Positions 24,629 through 33,765 are shown, counted from the stretch's first letter. The stretch: 64,000 nucleotides of DNA from Syntrophales bacterium (GCA_026417625.1 JAOACW010000001.1:124001-188000); one strand, 5' to 3'. The notes: generated by a model not told the origin, from the letters alone. Numbers and translations: made by a program.

Positions 24629-26827
24629 GTGAGCACATACTTTGAGACAATTGAAAAAGCAAAAAAAGAAAATAGGTTCACACTCAATGAAGAAGAATCA
24701 AAAAAAATAATAAGTGCATACGGGATACCCGTGGTGGAATCTATAATCGTTCACACCCCACAGGAAACGTTCAGTCTAGCAGAGCAACTCCCTTTCCCAG
24801 TTGTTGTGAAGGGATTGGGGGCGACTTTGACACACAAAACGGAAAGAAAACTTGTAAAACTCAACCTTCACACCCCCGAAGAGGTATTCCTAGCGGCCAA
24901 AGAAATTGCCTTCCTCGCCGGGAATGAGTTAGAAGGATTTACTATACAACCTCAAATTCAAGGAAAGAGAGAGTTCGTAGCAGGGGCATTTTACGATCGA
25001 CAATTCGGTCCAGTGGTTATGTTTGGACTTGGCGGTATACTTACAGAGGCCATACAGGATGTAGCCTTCCGTATTGCACCCATTGACGAGCGTGAAGCCT
25101 TTTCAATGATAGAGGATATCAGGTCCAAAGTCCTGTTAGGCGAATTTAGAGGTGATGAACCAGTCAACAAAGAAGAAATAGCCAAGACCCTTATAGGTTT
25201 GTCCCGCCTTATTACTGAGCAGACCGACATATTAGAAGTGGACGTCAACCCCCTCATAGTATCTTCGGACGGTCGTATTAAAGCCGCAGATGCGCTCGTT
25301 GTTCTCGGGGAAAGAAAATCAAAAAAAGAAAGATCCTACAGAGTTTCCTCGAAGGATCTCTTCAAAATTTTTTACCCCCGATCGATAGCCTTCATAGGCG
25401 CATCGGAGAAGATTGGCAAATGGGGACATCGATTATTCGCCACAGTTGTAAAAGGGGGATACGCGGGGAAAATTTTCCTTGTAAATCCAAAGGGAGGGTA
25501 CATTGGAGGCCATCGTGTGTACCCCTCAATTTTAGATCTTCCCGAATCCGTCGACCTGGGAGTTGTTACAGTTCCTGCATCCAGTGTCCGGGGACTTCTA
25601 CCCGCATTGAAAGAAAAAAGGATAAAGTACCTTCTCATCATTTCGTCCGGTTTCAGCGAGACAAGCATCGAGGGGAAACTAGAAGAGAAGAAACTCGTTG
25701 AAGAAGCATTAAAAGCGGACATCATTTTCGTGGGGCCAAACACTATGGGTATTGCTAATCCCCACAACAAATTCTACTGTCTCGGTGTAGGTACGTGGCC
25801 TAAACCAGGATCCATCACACTGGTTGCCCAATCGGGCAATCTTGGTTTACAGCTTCTATGCTTTGCTGAAAGAGAGGGAATTGGAATCCGTGCTTTTTGT
25901 GGTTCTGGTAATGAGGCCATGATCACCGTGGAAGATTACATGAGAATCTTGGGAGAAGATGAAACTACCAACACTGTTACCCTTTACATCGAAAGCATAA
26001 AAAATGGTCAGACCTTCTTAGAAGCTGCGAAACTCTTAACAAGAAAAAAACCGGTGATCCTTCTGAAAGGTGGGAGAACAGAAGCGGGCAGCAGAGCAGC
26101 TGCTAGTCACACGGGGGCAATGGCAGCAAATCAACGTATATTCGAAGGGGCTTGCAGACAGGCAGGAATAATTCTCACAAAAAACACAACGGAACTTCTC
26201 GACCTTGCTGCAGCCTTCTCCTCACTGCCACTTCCAAAAGGTAACCATGTAGGAATAGTAACCCTTGGAGGTGGTTGGGGAGTTGTAGCCAGCGATCTCT
26301 GTGCGGAAAACGGTCTTGCCATACCCTCCCTTCCCCCTAATATTCTCGAGGATTTAGACAAACTACTACCTCCCTATTGGAGCCATACAAATCCTGTGGA
26401 CTTAGTAGGCGAACCGGATCCTTACCTCCCACTGGCAGTTATGGAAATCCTAGCAGCATGGGAAGGCTGTGATGCCATCATTCACCTCGGTACCCTCGGA
26501 AGGGTATTACTCACAAAAAGCATGGTGGAAGCTGTGAAAATGGCAGATGCCACAATTGACAAACGCATCCTCGATAAACTCATCGAAAACGATCGAGAGG
26601 CAGAAATGCACCTTCACAGAGAAACGTGTCGCCTGATGGAAAAGTACGAAAAACCAATCATCGGCGTATACATCATAGTAGAAGAAGGTTCACGTATAGT
26701 AAATGAAGTTCCTGGATACACGTTTAAAAGCATAGTGCTACCCACACCGGAAAGAGCCGTATACACACTAGCAAAAATGGTGGAATACAAAAACTTTCTC
26801 TCCTTAGAGAACAGAAAAGATAGATAA
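24629..26827 (+). CDS. NDP-forming acyl-CoA synthetase (ATP-grasp then CoA-binding order)
   Basis: A 732-residue fusion related to ADP-forming acetyl-CoA synthetase: ATP-grasp domain first (about 1-225; PFPVVVKGLGATLTHKT and the EVDVNPL metal site near 205), then a CoA-binding Rossmann domain (about 245-350; SIAFIGASEKIGKWG) and succinyl-CoA-synthetase-like domains with the phosphorylated His in SHTGAMA near 493. It interconverts an acyl-CoA plus ADP and Pi with free acid plus ATP; substrate unknown. The beta-alpha domain order is the reverse of many Acd fusions. Start is GTG with AAAGGGG upstream. In a syntroph it could harvest ATP from acyl-CoA. Confidence 0.87.
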   Translation: MSTYFETIEKAKKENRFTLNEEESKKIISAYGIPVVESIIVHTPQETFSLAEQLPFPVVVKGLGATLTHKTERKLVKLNLHTPEEVFLAAKEIAFLAGNELEGFTIQPQIQGKREFVAGAFYDRQFGPVVMFGLGGILTEAIQDVAFRIAPIDEREAFSMIEDIRSKVLLGEFRGDEPVNKEEIAKTLIGLSRLITEQTDILEVDVNPLIVSSDGRIKAADALVVLGERKSKKERSYRVSSKDLFKIFYPRSIAFIGASEKIGKWGHRLFATVVKGGYAGKIFLVNPKGGYIGGHRVYPSILDLPESVDLGVVTVPASSVRGLLPALKEKRIKYLLIISSGFSETSIEGKLEEKKLVEEALKADIIFVGPNTMGIANPHNKFYCLGVGTWPKPGSITLVAQSGNLGLQLLCFAEREGIGIRAFCGSGNEAMITVEDYMRILGEDETTNTVTLYIESIKNGQTFLEAAKLLTRKKPVILLKGGRTEAGSRAAASHTGAMAANQRIFEGACRQAGIILTKNTTELLDLAAAFSSLPLPKGNHVGIVTLGGGWGVVASDLCAENGLAIPSLPPNILEDLDKLLPPYWSHTNPVDLVGEPDPYLPLAVMEILAAWEGCDAIIHLGTLGRVLLTKSMVEAVKMADATIDKRILDKLIENDREAEMHLHRETCRLMEKYEKPIIGVYIIVEEGSRIVNEVPGYTFKSIVLPTPERAVYTLAKMVEYKNFLSLENRKDR

Positions 26828-26831
26828 GGTT

Positions 26832-27515
26832 CTATATAAGATTCTCCCATCCAAACATGGCATCGTCACGACGCTGATTCTCAAGCATCAATTTCTCGAT
26901 CTCCAAACGAATTCTTTCGAAAGAAGACTCGTCGAGATTTTGCGGAACATAAATGGGCTCACCAAATCTGGTTACAATTTTACTGAAAGGCTTCGGTACG
27001 ATAAAGGCATCCCAACTATTAAGCACCCACGCCTTGTCCACTGAAGCATAAACTGGAAAAACAGGCGCCTGCGAAAGCTGCGCTAATCGTACAAGTCCGG
27101 GCTTTATCACACCCCGGGGTCCCCGCGGACCATCAAGTACGTGGGCAACAAGACTGTGCGTAGCAAGATCGGCGATAATAGCTCGAAGCCCCTCCCTGCC
27201 ACCACGAGAACTAGAGCCACGGATGGGACGAAAACGGAATGTCTTGTAAACCTCAGCGATTATATCACCATCGCGACTCTGACTTATCAACACCGATGGT
27301 TCGTACACAGAATAAGACAAAGCAGCAGGCAAAACCAAAAGGATACGCTGATGCCAAAGGGCAGCTATTCCTTTACCTCCCCCCTCCAGTTGCCTACGTA
27401 AGACATCGTCGTTAATCATAGTGTGCTTAACGGTATAAAAATAAAGCCGCAAAAGATAAACAGCGAACGGTATGAGACCAAGACGTAGGGCAACTCGAGA
27501 TAACTGTTTAATCAT
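26832..27515 (-). CDS. DUF374-family lysophospholipid-type acyltransferase
   Basis: A 227-residue membrane-associated acyltransferase of the DUF374 group. Visible: ALWHQRILLVLP (the HX-type region near residue 53), QSRDGDIIAEV, RGSSSRGG, and LDGPRGPRGVIKPG. The family is found in bacteria with lipid A and has been proposed to act in lipid A or phospholipid acylation. N-terminal hydrophobic segment (VALRLGLIPFAVYLLRLYF). Converges with the acyl-CoA synthetase with a five-base gap. Confidence 0.85.
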   Translation of the reverse strand: MIKQLSRVALRLGLIPFAVYLLRLYFYTVKHTMINDDVLRRQLEGGGKGIAALWHQRILLVLPAALSYSVYEPSVLISQSRDGDIIAEVYKTFRFRPIRGSSSRGGREGLRAIIADLATHSLVAHVLDGPRGPRGVIKPGLVRLAQLSQAPVFPVYASVDKAWVLNSWDAFIVPKPFSKIVTRFGEPIYVPQNLDESSFERIRLEIEKLMLENQRRDDAMFGWENLI

Positions 27516-27577
27516 TGCCCGTAACCCCCAACCACATATTCATAAAACAAGTGTTTCACGTGAAACAGTTTCATAAC

Positions 27578-27934
27578 CTACAGATAATACTCAATTTTTG
27601 ATGTGGCACGCTCCTTTATAGCGCCCACTAAATACTCCATAACGGGAAAAACGTTTTCCCTAAAGTCACCTGTGATAACAACCTTCATTATCTCTTCCCC
27701 CACCATGAGGAGTCCCTCTTTTACCTCCACATGTACATCAAAAATACCAGGTTTTTTTTTGCACTCATCGATCAGCTCCTCGAGTTTGTCCCAGTTTACC
27801 TCTACGTGTAGTGCCTTAACAGCACGACCATCCCGGGAGACTCCTCGAACAATGCCCGTATGGCAGAGAACCATACCCACCGTTTTCCAATCACATCTAT
27901 CTATATTCGTACTCGCACAACACTTGAAACACAT
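27578..27934 (-). CDS. MoaE-like protein with N-terminal cysteine cluster
   Basis: A 118-residue protein. Residues from about 21 resemble the molybdopterin synthase large subunit MoaE (HTGIVRG, then VHVEVKEGLLMVGEEIMKVVI and a terminal helix VFPVMEYLVGAIKERA). The family's C-terminal PxWKKE segment, which supplies a catalytic Lys, is replaced by SKIEYYL, so it is probably not a standard molybdopterin synthase subunit. The first 24 residues carry five Cys (MCFKCC, DRC, LC), an unusual cluster that could hold a metal. The start is supported by GGAGG nine bases upstream of the ATG at 27934. Monocistronic. Confidence 0.5.
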   Translation of the reverse strand: MCFKCCASTNIDRCDWKTVGMVLCHTGIVRGVSRDGRAVKALHVEVNWDKLEELIDECKKKPGIFDVHVEVKEGLLMVGEEIMKVVITGDFRENVFPVMEYLVGAIKERATSKIEYYL

Positions 27935-28007
27935 ACGTAAGTTTCCTCCGCGACTACGTTTATTAATAACCTTGACCGGGAACGTTAACTGTGAGAGACT
28001 TTAATAT

Positions 28008-28493
28008 GTGAGAGTCAAAAAACATTCTACACTAAAACCCATAGGTGAGATTCTCTCCACCATAATAAAAAAGAGAAAAATGCCTCTTTACGTGGAGCAG
28101 CGTGAACTCCGTGTCATTTGGGATACCGTAGTAGGTCCTTCCATTGCTGCACATACATCCCCCTCCCACGTCAAAAAAGGCGTTCTCTACGTACATGTCT
28201 CTTCTTCTGCTTGGCTTCACCAACTCCAATTCCTAAAGAACGAAATCGTAGAAAAACTTAACGAGGCTTATCCCCATGGAAAGATCCAATCTATGCATCT
28301 CTCTCTGGGGGAAATTCCCCCAGTGAAAATTAAAAAAGAAATGCCCACTCTTTCCCCTTCTCCATCTCTTCTCTTTCCTCGAGATCAAAAGCTTATAAAT
28401 GAATGTACCCGTCTCATTGCCGACCCGGAACTAAAGGCTGTGTTCAAGGCAGCAATGATAGCCGAAATCAGCCGCCGCCGTTCGACAAAGTAG
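28008..28493 (+). CDS. DUF721/DciA-like protein
   Basis: A 161-residue basic protein whose first 100 residues match the DUF721 family (IGEILSTIIKK, IWDTVVGPSIAAHTSP, VLYVHVSSSAWLHQLQFLKNEI). DciA, the family's characterised member, loads the replicative helicase DnaB in bacteria without DnaC or DnaI; assignment of that role here is by family. Starts at GTG. The end overlaps the convergent methyltransferase gene by 26 bases. Confidence 0.82.
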   Translation: MRVKKHSTLKPIGEILSTIIKKRKMPLYVEQRELRVIWDTVVGPSIAAHTSPSHVKKGVLYVHVSSSAWLHQLQFLKNEIVEKLNEAYPHGKIQSMHLSLGEIPPVKIKKEMPTLSPSPSLLFPRDQKLINECTRLIADPELKAVFKAAMIAEISRRRSTK

Positions 28494-29241
28494 TCCATCC
28501 GATCATTGAGAGTACTTCGTTTGTGTATCTACCTTCTCTTTCGGTATAAATATAAAGGGGTGGGAGAAATCTAAGCTCTTCTCCACCGCCTTTAATGCCT
28601 TCTAAAAGTATGAATTCCGCATCACCTCCAGGGTAAGAGTAAACTACTCTTACCCTCTTAGGTTCCAAGTGTCGCTCTCGCATCCTGCATATAGCTTCTA
28701 CCATTCTTCTCGCAGAATAGATAAGATACACCTTTCCCCCATGTACAAGAGCGTAACTTGCCGCTTTTAAAAAATCATCCACCGTTCCGTCTATCTCGTG
28801 CCTCGCACGTGCTTTCTCACTTAGATGACTTATCCTCCCTGATTTCAATCTCCGATATGGAGGGTTAAAAACAACTCTATCGAAAGAACCAGGTTGTATT
28901 AAGGTATCAATTTTACGGCAGTCCCCGCACATAAACTTAAGTGAGGAATTCACACTGTTAATCAATGCTGAACGTTTCGCCATATCGATCATACTCTCCT
29001 GCACATCTATGGCCGTTATAAATCCCTCTTCCAATCGACTGTAAAGTAAAAAAGCTATAATACCACATCCAGTTCCCAATTCGAGGATTCTGTCACCTCT
29101 CCTAACTTCGACAAAATTTGACAGAAGAAACGCATCCAACGAATAACGATATCCCTTCTTCTTTTGAATGATTTTGAAACCGGAAAGGGGAACTTTCTCT
29201 ATTGTTTCATCATCTCTTTGATACTTTTTATCCTCAGTCAT
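28468..29241 (-). CDS. tRNA1(Val) A37 N6-methyltransferase-like (TrmN6 family)
   Basis: A 257-residue SAM-dependent methyltransferase with motif I ILELGTGCGIIAFLL and the N6-adenine motif IV NPPY in VVFNPPYRRL. These, and the length, match the YfiC/TrmN6 group that methylates A37 of tRNA-Val; other N6-methylases of similar size cannot be excluded. Confidence 0.82.
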   Translation of the reverse strand: MTEDKKYQRDDETIEKVPLSGFKIIQKKKGYRYSLDAFLLSNFVEVRRGDRILELGTGCGIIAFLLYSRLEEGFITAIDVQESMIDMAKRSALINSVNSSLKFMCGDCRKIDTLIQPGSFDRVVFNPPYRRLKSGRISHLSEKARARHEIDGTVDDFLKAASYALVHGGKVYLIYSARRMVEAICRMRERHLEPKRVRVVYSYPGGDAEFILLEGIKGGGEELRFLPPLYIYTEREGRYTNEVLSMIGWTTLSNGGG

Positions 29242-29265
29242 AGAACTTTGTCACTAGGAAAAACT

Positions 29266-30501
29266 TCAATCTATAAGGTGGACGAACAGTCCACTGCATG
29301 GTTTAGGTTCAAACCATGTTGATTTAGGAGGCATAACCTTTCCTGCATCGGCCACCATCTTCAACTCCTCCAGTGTCGGCGGAGAAAGGGCAAAAGCAAC
29401 TCGATAACTGCCTGAATTTACAAGACGCTCCAGTTCTTCTAATCCTCTTACTCCTCCCACAAAGTCTATTCTCTTATCTGTTCTCGGGTCACCTATTCCC
29501 AGAATAGGAACCAACAACCAATCGTGAAGAATAGCTACATCAAGACGTTTCACGGGGTCACTCTCGTCAAAGAGATACTCTTTGGCGGTAATTTTTATCC
29601 ATCTACCATCAAGGTACACACCAAACTCCTTTGGTTTTACTGAAATTCTCTCTTGCGGTTGATCAAAGACATAAAAACGCTCAGAAACTTTCTCTAAAAA
29701 TGTCCTACGATCCAAACCGTTGAGGTCTCTGACAACCCTGTTATACTCCATTATGCGCACCTGATCATGGGGGAACAGAATAGCGAGAAACCGCTCTGCC
29801 CCATTGCCTTCACCCACGATACTGCTGGTCCTTTTTCTCCTCGCCACCCTAGCGGCAGCAGCAGCTCGGTGGTGCCCATCCGCAATATACAAACAATCGA
29901 TCAAAGAAAAATAGTGCATTATAGCGTCTATGTCTTCCCGTTTATCTATGACCCAAACAGTATGCCCAATGTTACTTTCGTCTACAAAATTGTACTCCGG
30001 TTCATCCCTTGTCAATCTCTCGATTAGCTCATCGATATGGGGCTTTTTCCAGTAAAAAAGAAACACAAGGCCCGTATGAGCTCCTACTCTTTCCACATGA
30101 CGAGTTCTTTCCCACTCCTTATCACTACGCGTCATTTCATGTTTCTTTATTCTTCCTTCCTCATAATCCTTCACACCCACTGTTGCCACAACACCAAATT
30201 GAACATGATTTCCCATGACCTCTCGGTAAATGTAAAAACACGGACGTGGTTCAAGAAACATAACACCACTTTCAATGAGTTGCTCTAAATTCCTTCGGGC
30301 AATTGAGAATTCATCAAATTTACCGCTCGACGCATCCTCTACGTTTATCTCCGACTTCTCCACCCGTAGAAACGAAAGAGGGTTATTCTTCGCTATAACC
30401 CGCGCCTCCTCAACAGTTACTACATCGTATGGTGGAGCAGCCACCCTATGGGCAAACCTCGAATATGGTCTCAATGCACGAAATGGAACAACCCTTATCA
30501 T
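29266..30501 (-). CDS. DUF1015-family protein
   Basis: A 411-residue protein starting MIRVVPFRALRP, with the family's VAAPPYDVV, SFLRVEKSE, YIADGHHRAAAA and FALSPPTLEELKMVAD segments. YIADGHHR resembles the ParB/Srx-like nucleotide-binding motif of free-serine kinases, and DUF1015 genes are often placed near serine metabolism in anaerobes, so an ATP-dependent kinase activity is a possible but unproven role. The start is the ATG at 30501 with GAGGA seven bases upstream. Confidence 0.82.
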   Translation of the reverse strand: MIRVVPFRALRPYSRFAHRVAAPPYDVVTVEEARVIAKNNPLSFLRVEKSEINVEDASSGKFDEFSIARRNLEQLIESGVMFLEPRPCFYIYREVMGNHVQFGVVATVGVKDYEEGRIKKHEMTRSDKEWERTRHVERVGAHTGLVFLFYWKKPHIDELIERLTRDEPEYNFVDESNIGHTVWVIDKREDIDAIMHYFSLIDCLYIADGHHRAAAAARVARRKRTSSIVGEGNGAERFLAILFPHDQVRIMEYNRVVRDLNGLDRRTFLEKVSERFYVFDQPQERISVKPKEFGVYLDGRWIKITAKEYLFDESDPVKRLDVAILHDWLLVPILGIGDPRTDKRIDFVGGVRGLEELERLVNSGSYRVAFALSPPTLEELKMVADAGKVMPPKSTWFEPKPCSGLFVHLID

Positions 30502-30621
30502 ATACAATTCCTCAGGGTATCTTGATTCTCTTTACATAGAAACATCTGGAAAATCAACTTATCTGGACATTTTCTGTGTGTCAATGTAAACTGAGATCAA
30601 GTTTTCATTAAGGAGAAAGAT

Positions 30622-31095
30622 ATGACGAGAATCTTCGTTCATGGATTAGAAAGTTCAAGTAACGGAACAAAAGGAAAATACTTCAAACAACACTTTCCAG
30701 ACATGATAGTGGAAGACTACACTGGCAGCCTTTCCCAAAGAATGGAAAAACTTAAAAGGGATCTGCAAAGCAAACAGAACATTATAATGGTTGGTTCAAG
30801 CTACGGTGGATTAATGGCAACGATCTTCGCCATCCTATATCCAGAAAAAGTCAGAAAATTGATTCTGCTCGCCCCTGCCCTCAACCTACCTGAATTTGAA
30901 ATGTACAGAGAAGCAATCTCGGGAACCCCTACAATCATCTTCCATGGATCTGAAGACGAAGTAGTCCCCATCGACGAGGTCAGGGCGGTTGCAAAGAAAA
31001 CATTCACCCAACTTAACTACTACATTCTTCAAGACGACCACTCCCTTCACAGAACCTTTGCAACGTTACCGTGGGATGATCTTCTCCGAGGGTGA
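30622..31095 (+). CDS. Small alpha/beta hydrolase (YqiA/RsbQ-like size)
   Basis: A 157-residue minimal alpha/beta hydrolase. The triad is visible: nucleophile in VGSSYGG near residue 56, Asp in HGSEDEVVP near 112 and His in DDHSLH near 136; the oxyanion region is VHGLESSSNG. Substrate unknown; an esterase acting on short esters, and in this place possibly on PHA-derived material, is conceivable. Precedes phaE by 89 bases. Confidence 0.78.
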   Translation: MTRIFVHGLESSSNGTKGKYFKQHFPDMIVEDYTGSLSQRMEKLKRDLQSKQNIIMVGSSYGGLMATIFAILYPEKVRKLILLAPALNLPEFEMYREAISGTPTIIFHGSEDEVVPIDEVRAVAKKTFTQLNYYILQDDHSLHRTFATLPWDDLLRG

Positions 31096-31136
31096 AGTGA
31101 ATATTTCGCTTAAGTGAAGCTAGAAAAAACTACAGC

Positions 31137-31165
31137 TTGACAATAATAAATGCTAATCATACATT
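31137..31165 (+). promoter_or_regulatory. Candidate promoter of phaE-phaC-phaJ
   Basis: Perfect TTGACA at 31137-31142, 17-base spacer, TACATT at 31160-31165 (four of six), 20 bases before the phaE ATG. A near-perfect 14-base palindrome (TTCGCTTAAGTGAA, 31105-31118) lies just upstream. Confidence 0.55.
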
Positions 31166-31184
31166 AAAATAAAAACTGATTGAA

Positions 31185-32117
31185 ATGGACAACCAAGATA
31201 AAAATTCACCAGCGATTTTTCAGGACTTAATTGAAGATCTTCTAAACTCTTATCTGGAAATTGGAAGGAATTTATCTCTAAAAGGTCTTTCAGTATGGCT
31301 TTCCGTAATAAACGCAACGCTCCTGTCAAATAAAAACCGCCTTACTGAATCAGTTTCTCTCCTGGCGAAATTTTGGTCAACGCTATTTACGTACACATAC
31401 GACCCCAAATTACGTTCCTGGTTAATGGAAGAAACAGAAAAAGTTCCAGAGTACTTTCTCGAGCTCACAAAAACTAGTTTCGAAAATCTTGGTCACATCC
31501 AAGATCTTTCATTAGAAAGGATGAGCAGGCTCTTTGAGAAAACAGCTTTATCTAAAATATTTGCAGAAGAGGTAGAACTTATCAACCTTATAAGACAAAT
31601 ATACGATGCAGAGGTCAAATGGTTATACCACATACCCCAAGTAGGCCTTGCCAGGTACTATCAAGAACGTTTTAACCTGTTGGGAGATCAGTGGAACAAA
31701 CTAAATATTTCAATTGGTCAATTCTTAATCACCCTATTTTCACCCATAGAAGATTCGTTTCGTGCGACTCTAAATGAAATGACATCCTCCATTGAACAAG
31801 GCATAATGCCAGAAAGCGCAAGAACTATCTACAACAAATGGCTAAAGTATCTGGAAGATCAATATCTTAGCCTTTTTAAGTCCCCACAGTTCATCAACGT
31901 CTTGCAGGAAATGTTAACTGAAATCGAAAACTTCTCGCTCATAAAGAACCGTGTTCTGCAGGATATGTTACAGTTCTTGCCAATCCCCACTAACAGAGAA
32001 ATGGACGAGCTTTATAAGGAGGTTTACCTTCTGAAGAAAAAAATAAACCAACTGGAGCAAAACTTGAGTGCACGAACAGTTCCATCCTCGAGTGCTGGCC
32101 AAGAAGAAGAGGAGTAA
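31185..32117 (+). CDS. phaE: Class III PHA synthase accessory subunit PhaE
   Basis: A 310-residue, largely helical protein of the PhaE type, the non-catalytic partner of PhaC in class III polyhydroxyalkanoate synthases. No catalytic motif. C-terminal coiled-coil-like segment (ELYKEVYLLKKKINQLEQNL) precedes a short acidic tail. Identification rests on size, helical character, the YNKWLKYLEDQYLSLFKSP region typical of PhaE, and phaC five bases downstream. Confidence 0.86.
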   Translation: MDNQDKNSPAIFQDLIEDLLNSYLEIGRNLSLKGLSVWLSVINATLLSNKNRLTESVSLLAKFWSTLFTYTYDPKLRSWLMEETEKVPEYFLELTKTSFENLGHIQDLSLERMSRLFEKTALSKIFAEEVELINLIRQIYDAEVKWLYHIPQVGLARYYQERFNLLGDQWNKLNISIGQFLITLFSPIEDSFRATLNEMTSSIEQGIMPESARTIYNKWLKYLEDQYLSLFKSPQFINVLQEMLTEIENFSLIKNRVLQDMLQFLPIPTNREMDELYKEVYLLKKKINQLEQNLSARTVPSSSAGQEEEE

Positions 32118-32122
32118 ATAAA

Positions 32123-33307
32123 ATGGAAAGTAAATCCAGCACGTTGAGTAGGTTTGTAGCCAACTTAATTGAGGAATTTAAAAGATGCCAGGAGACGTGT
32201 ATACGCGCTATCGAGATTTTACAGAACCCACTGGATACCACACTTGCATCTACGCCTTATGAAGTCATTTATGAAGAGGACCGCGTTCGCCTCAAACATT
32301 ATAAGCCCAGCGAGATAAAGTACAAAACGCCACTACTTGTTACATACGCCCTTATCAACAGGGAAACCATGTTGGATCTTCAACCCGATCGAAGCGTGGT
32401 GCAAACGTTTCTGAAAAACGGAATCGATTTGTACATGATCGATTGGGGCTATCCCACAATGAAGGATCGCTACCTCACCATAGGCGACCATATAAACAGA
32501 TATATGAATAACATTGTGGAGTTTATAAGGAAAAGATGTGGTGTACCCCAGATCAACCTTATGGGGATATGCATGGGAGGAACGTTCAGTGTGATTTATG
32601 CCGCACTTTACCCTGAAAAGGTAAAAAATTTAGTAACAACCGTAACCCCCACCAATTTCGACACAGACCAGGGATTGCTGCACGTTTGGATGAGGCACGT
32701 TGATGTTGATCGACTTGTCGATACATTTGGCAACATCCCAGGTGACCTGTTGAACATCTGTTTTCTCCTACTCAATCCAGCGCGCCTAATAATTGATAAG
32801 TACTTGAATCTATTCGATAATTTTGGAAACAAACCGTTCATCGAAAATTTCGTGCGCATGGAAAAATGGATCTTTGACAGTCCAGATGTCCCGGGGGAAA
32901 CTTTTCGTCAGTTCATAAAAGATTTTTACCAGAAAAACTTGCTCATAAAGAACGAGTTAATGATAGACGGAATAAAGGTAAACCTGAAAAACATCACCAT
33001 GCCCCTTCTAAATATCTACGGATTATATGACCACCTCGTTCCTCCCGAGGCTTGCAACCGCCTTACAAAGGCAGTGGCAAGCGCAGATACGGAGGACATC
33101 GCGTTACAAACCGGACACATAGGCATCTACGTAAGCTCAAAAGTGCAGGATGAATTTGCCCCTAGAATTGCACGATGGCTGAAAGAAAGGGATGATGGAG
33201 GAATTGAAAGGAAAAATAAGCATCAAGGAAAAAGAGAATCCACACCAAGAAAGAAACCAGAGAGGAAAAAACCACTTGATGAGGTTATCGAAGAAACGAT
33301 AACTTGA
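32123..33307 (+). CDS. phaC: Class III polyhydroxyalkanoate synthase, catalytic subunit PhaC
   Basis: A 394-residue alpha/beta-hydrolase-fold synthase that polymerises (R)-3-hydroxyacyl-CoA on the granule surface. The modified lipase box GICMGG gives nucleophile Cys150; Asp303 (GLYDHLVP) and His332 (TGHIG) complete the triad. Length is that of class III PhaC. Residues 360-394 form an extra Lys/Arg-rich tail (KNKHQGKRE, RKKPERKKP) not usual for PhaC, which could bind DNA or the granule surface. Confidence 0.94.
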   Translation: MESKSSTLSRFVANLIEEFKRCQETCIRAIEILQNPLDTTLASTPYEVIYEEDRVRLKHYKPSEIKYKTPLLVTYALINRETMLDLQPDRSVVQTFLKNGIDLYMIDWGYPTMKDRYLTIGDHINRYMNNIVEFIRKRCGVPQINLMGICMGGTFSVIYAALYPEKVKNLVTTVTPTNFDTDQGLLHVWMRHVDVDRLVDTFGNIPGDLLNICFLLLNPARLIIDKYLNLFDNFGNKPFIENFVRMEKWIFDSPDVPGETFRQFIKDFYQKNLLIKNELMIDGIKVNLKNITMPLLNIYGLYDHLVPPEACNRLTKAVASADTEDIALQTGHIGIYVSSKVQDEFAPRIARWLKERDDGGIERKNKHQGKRESTPRKKPERKKPLDEVIEETIT

Positions 33308-33333
33308 TTTATAGCTGTTGGGGAGGAAAGTTT

Positions 33334-33765
33334 ATGACAGGAAAATCAATTGAAGAGATTTCCCTCGGCGAGGTAGCAGAATTTTCTAAAACTGTATCAG
33401 AAACAGACATTTATCTATTCGCCGGCATCACAGGAGATTTTAACCCTGCTCACATAAATGAGGACTACGCCAAAAACACCATATTCAAAGGTAGAATTGC
33501 CCACGGGATTTTATCAGCAGGTTTCATCTCCGCCGTACTAGGTACAAAACTTCCCGGTCCCGGAACGATTTACTTAAAACAGGAACTCAATTTTCTTGCC
33601 CCCGTGAAGATCGGCGATACAATTACCGCCCGAGTTGAAGTTATAGAGAAAAACACAGAGAGGAACAGAGTCCGCTTGCGTACGAGATGCACAAATCAGG
33701 AAGGGAAAATAGTCCTCGATGGTGAAGCAACGGTCATGCCTCCTAAAAAAAGCCATCAAGGCTAG
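33334..33765 (+). CDS. phaJ: MaoC-like (R)-specific enoyl-CoA hydratase (PhaJ-type)
   Basis: A 143-residue hot-dog-fold hydratase. The hydratase-2 motif with catalytic Asp and His is seen in GDFNPAHINEDYAKNTIFKG followed by RIAHG. It would supply (R)-3-hydroxyacyl-CoA from beta-oxidation intermediates to PhaC. The ATG at 33334 has GGGGAGG upstream; the frame is open ten codons further up but lacks a site there. Its 3' end overlaps the convergent gene by four bases. Confidence 0.88.
   Translation: MTGKSIEEISLGEVAEFSKTVSETDIYLFAGITGDFNPAHINEDYAKNTIFKGRIAHGILSAGFISAVLGTKLPGPGTIYLKQELNFLAPVKIGDTITARVEVIEKNTERNRVRLRTRCTNQEGKIVLDGEATVMPPKKSHQG

Noticed and set aside
33751-33763. AGCC/GGCT hairpin with T-run (minus strand) as terminator for the Trp-rich gene
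   Set aside because: A four-base-pair stem is too short to trust even with the seven T that follow.
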